Shown in pieces: positions 4,261 to 6,245 of a DNA stretch of 6,245 nt. The DNA lies in contig CAYGWJ010000147.1 of assembly GCA_964353405.1 (NCBI GenBank), forward strand, positions 1 through 6,245, read 5' to 3'. Within the stretch, counting starts at the first letter, position 1; each line of letters starts with the position of its first letter. The position numbers were made by a program, and so were the translations under genes. The notes beneath the pieces are model-generated. The model did not search any database, was not told where the DNA came from, and saw only the letters and a list, made by a program, of their open reading frames with translations. This stretch comes from JBGLNJ01 sp964353405 (GTDB lineage: Bacteria; Chloroflexota; Anaerolineae; Fen-1058).

Positions 4261-6245
4261 ATGAATTCAACTGCAGCTCTTCCATCTGCGAACAAGACCC
4301 TTCAGGCAAGCCTCCTTTCGCTGATCATCCCAGGCGCAGGGCAATTTTACCTGGGCAAGCGTTGGCGTGGCGCGCTGATCCTGCTTGCCACGCTGGCGCA
4401 GGGCTATTTGATACCGTGGGCGCTCGACAATTTCAAAATCGCCCAGGTCATCGCGGGCGGACTCCCGACGAGTTGGCTGTTTCTGTTGTTCGCGCTATTC
4501 TGGGGGTGGAACGTTTATGATGCATACCGCTGCGCACAGGGCAAGCGCGGCTTATATTTGCTCGGCTTGCTCCTGCCCGCCCTCGTCATCTACATCATCG
4601 CCTGGCAGGTGACGGACGTCCGGCTCGACCGCCTGGTCACGCGCTTTGGAAATGCTCTCAAAATCGGGAATGACATTATCCACCCCGATCTTTTCACGCA
4701 AAATGCTTCAGGCGCGTGGGTTCCCAGCGAGAACTTTTACTACATCTTTGGCAATATCGTGCCCAAGCCCGCGCCGGACTGGCTCGTGCGCCTGGGGCTG
4801 GCCCAGGCCGGGGCGAACATTCCGACGTTCGAAGCGGGCAAGATTATCGAGACGATTGCGCTCGGCCTGATGTCCACGATCTTTTCGACCATTCTCGCCA
4901 TTCCACTCAGTTTCCTCGCGGCGCACAACATCATGTCGCGCGTTCGCGGCGGCACGGTGATTTATTATGTGATGCGCACGTTCCTCAACATCGTGCGCGC
5001 GATTGACACGCTCATTTGGGGACTGATCGTCGTCCTGTGGGTTGGCCTGGGTTCGTTCGCGGGCGTGCTGGCGCTCACCATCCACTCGGTTGCTGCATTG
5101 GCCAAGCTGCTTTCTGAAGAAGTGGAGCATATTGATTTAGGCCCGATTGAAGCGATCACGGCGACCGGGGCCAATCTGATCCAGACCATCCGCTACGCCG
5201 TCATTCCTCAGATTGTCCCGCCTTTCCTGGCGTATACGCTTTTGCGCTGGGACATTAACATGCGCTCGGCGACCATCGTCGGGTTTGTGGCCGGGGGCGG
5301 CATCGGCTTCTTTGTCGTAGAAACGATTCGCAAGAGCGGCTATACGCAATACGCCGCCGCGCTGTGGGCGGTGGCGATCATTATTATGATCGTGGACTAT
5401 GTGAGTGCGAAATGGCGGGAACGCATATTGGTTGGCACGACGCACGTCAGCGCTGAACCGCCGCGCCCCTTCTACAAATCACTCCGCGCCTGGTTCTACA
5501 TCGTCGTCGGCGCAGCCGTTTTCGTCTACTTTTGGCAATTGTGCGAGATTGACCTGAAAGAGTTGTTCAATCCAGCGCCCACGCTGGGACAGCTCATTCG
5601 CGGTTTCGCTTCGCTCAATCTTAGCCCCGAAGTCGTAGACGCTGTGACCAGGGAAATGATCGTGACCATCTTTCAGGCACTGCTGGCTACGACGCTGGGC
5701 GCGCTGGTGGCGATCCCCTTCAGTTTCCTGGCGGCACGTAACCTGACCGGGCGGAGCCGACTCTCCATCTGGATCTATTATCTCACGCGCGGCATGTTCA
5801 ACTTGTTGCGTTCCATCGAAGCACTGCTGTATATAGCGATCTTTTTCTACTGGGTTGGCTTTGGGAGCTTTCCCGGCATGCTGGCGCTTTCGGTCACGAC
5901 GTTTGGTTTGATTGGCAAGTTGTTCTCCGAGGCCATCGAGAACATTGACGAGGGGCCGCTGGAAGCCATCACAGCAACCGGCGCAACGCGCTTGCAGGCG
6001 ATTGTGTACGGAATTCTGCCGCAGATCATTCCGCCCTTTGTATCCTATTCGATTTATCAATGGGACATCAATGTGCGCATGGCGACCATTGTCGGATTGG
6101 CCGGCGGCGGCGGGATCGGCAACCTGCTCTACAACGACTATTTTGCTTTCAGCAAATATCGCTCGGCTGGCACGGCCGTCGCCGCCATCGTCATCGTCGT
6201 CGCGATCATGGATTTTGCCAGCGCCAAGCTGAGGGAAAAAATGGT
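4261..6245 (+). CDS. phnE: Fused tandem PhnE-type permease with N-terminal TM2-like domain (C-terminus beyond window)
   Basis: This is the membrane channel of the importer. The frame is open for 661 codons from ATG 4261 and leaves the window. The final ASAKLREK matches VSAKWRER at the end of the first unit, so little is probably missing. Residues about 14-95 form a TM2-like module: SLIIPGAGQFYLGKRWRGAL (20-39), then hydrophobic segments near 40-55 and 70-85. PhnE unit 1 spans about 98-390 and unit 2 about 408-661. Each has a leading membrane segment, an acidic TDV/CEIDL stretch, a core with IP-x-SFLAA (214-221; 485-492), and the EAA coupling loop that contacts the ATPase: EAITATGA...IPQ (297-317) and EAITATGA...LPQ (568-588). 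WDIN recurs at 330 and 601. All these pairs are 271 residues apart, so the cores align without gaps. A standard PhnE is about 260-290 residues and works as a dimer; here one chain could supply the whole channel. The ribosome binding site is weak (GGAAA, 4252-4256). Confidence 0.92.
   Translation, partial: MNSTAALPSANKTLQASLLSLIIPGAGQFYLGKRWRGALILLATLAQGYLIPWALDNFKIAQVIAGGLPTSWLFLLFALFWGWNVYDAYRCAQGKRGLYLLGLLLPALVIYIIAWQVTDVRLDRLVTRFGNALKIGNDIIHPDLFTQNASGAWVPSENFYYIFGNIVPKPAPDWLVRLGLAQAGANIPTFEAGKIIETIALGLMSTIFSTILAIPLSFLAAHNIMSRVRGGTVIYYVMRTFLNIVRAIDTLIWGLIVVLWVGLGSFAGVLALTIHSVAALAKLLSEEVEHIDLGPIEAITATGANLIQTIRYAVIPQIVPPFLAYTLLRWDINMRSATIVGFVAGGGIGFFVVETIRKSGYTQYAAALWAVAIIIMIVDYVSAKWRERILVGTTHVSAEPPRPFYKSLRAWFYIVVGAAVFVYFWQLCEIDLKELFNPAPTLGQLIRGFASLNLSPEVVDAVTREMIVTIFQALLATTLGALVAIPFSFLAARNLTGRSRLSIWIYYLTRGMFNLLRSIEALLYIAIFFYWVGFGSFPGMLALSVTTFGLIGKLFSEAIENIDEGPLEAITATGATRLQAIVYGILPQIIPPFVSYSIYQWDINVRMATIVGLAGGGGIGNLLYNDYFAFSKYRSAGTAVAAIVIVVAIMDFASAKLREKM

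Noticed and set aside
4708..5130. Minus-strand frames opposite the phnE gene (also 5137-5445 and 5479-6060)
   Set aside because: All are antisense to a continuous, well-recognised permease. Their products are rich in Arg, His and Asp with no motif.

Overview
The window looks like chromosomal DNA from a Chloroflexota bacterium, most plausibly of the Anaerolineae type. This is inferred from style and not from a marker gene. The clues are moderately high GC with mixed ATG/TTG starts and Shine-Dalgarno sites, two lipoproteins (one with a long Pro/Thr/Ala linker of TQPP/TKPP units), FlgD-type Ig-like repeats, and intergenic gaps filled with GC-rich palindromes and short AT-rich stutter repeats.

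Layout: (1) 1-323, minus strand: the first 107 codons of a folylpolyglutamate/dihydrofolate synthase (folC), cut by the window edge. (2) 324-559: a divergent intergenic region with one good sigma70-type promoter facing each way. The folC promoter sits so close to its ATG that the message should be leaderless or nearly so. (3) 560-1810, plus: a TTG-started lipoprotein with two FlgD-like Ig repeats, each carrying a TPN-x-DG-xx-D loop, and a cysteine-containing C-terminal domain; function unknown. (4) 1811-2140: a 330-base non-coding stretch with an 18-bp perfect hairpin, a second 17-bp inverted repeat built from overlapping palindromes, and an isolated perfect anti-SD complement. (5) 2141 to the end, plus: phnD (binding lipoprotein), phnC (ATPase) and a phnE-type permease that runs off the right edge. 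Together they make a complete phosphonate/phosphite-family ABC importer.

PhnD, tethered outside the membrane, would catch a phosphonate-like oxyanion and hand it to the permease, and PhnC would drive import with ATP. The permease is unusual: one polypeptide holds two full PhnE units in tandem, ungapped at an offset of 271 residues across the core, behind an extra N-terminal TM2-like membrane domain. No phosphonate-degrading gene (C-P lyase, phosphonatase, phosphite dehydrogenase) is visible, so the substrate cannot be fixed from this window.

Every gap on the plus-strand side of the locus except the divergent promoter region contains a distinct repeat. Two of these, after the lipoprotein gene and after phnD, share a 15-of-16 palindromic core with different outer arms. 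I see no RNA gene, CRISPR array, transposase or phage gene. The most interesting items are the fused permease and the modular intergenic palindromes. I see no clear sign of an entirely new system.
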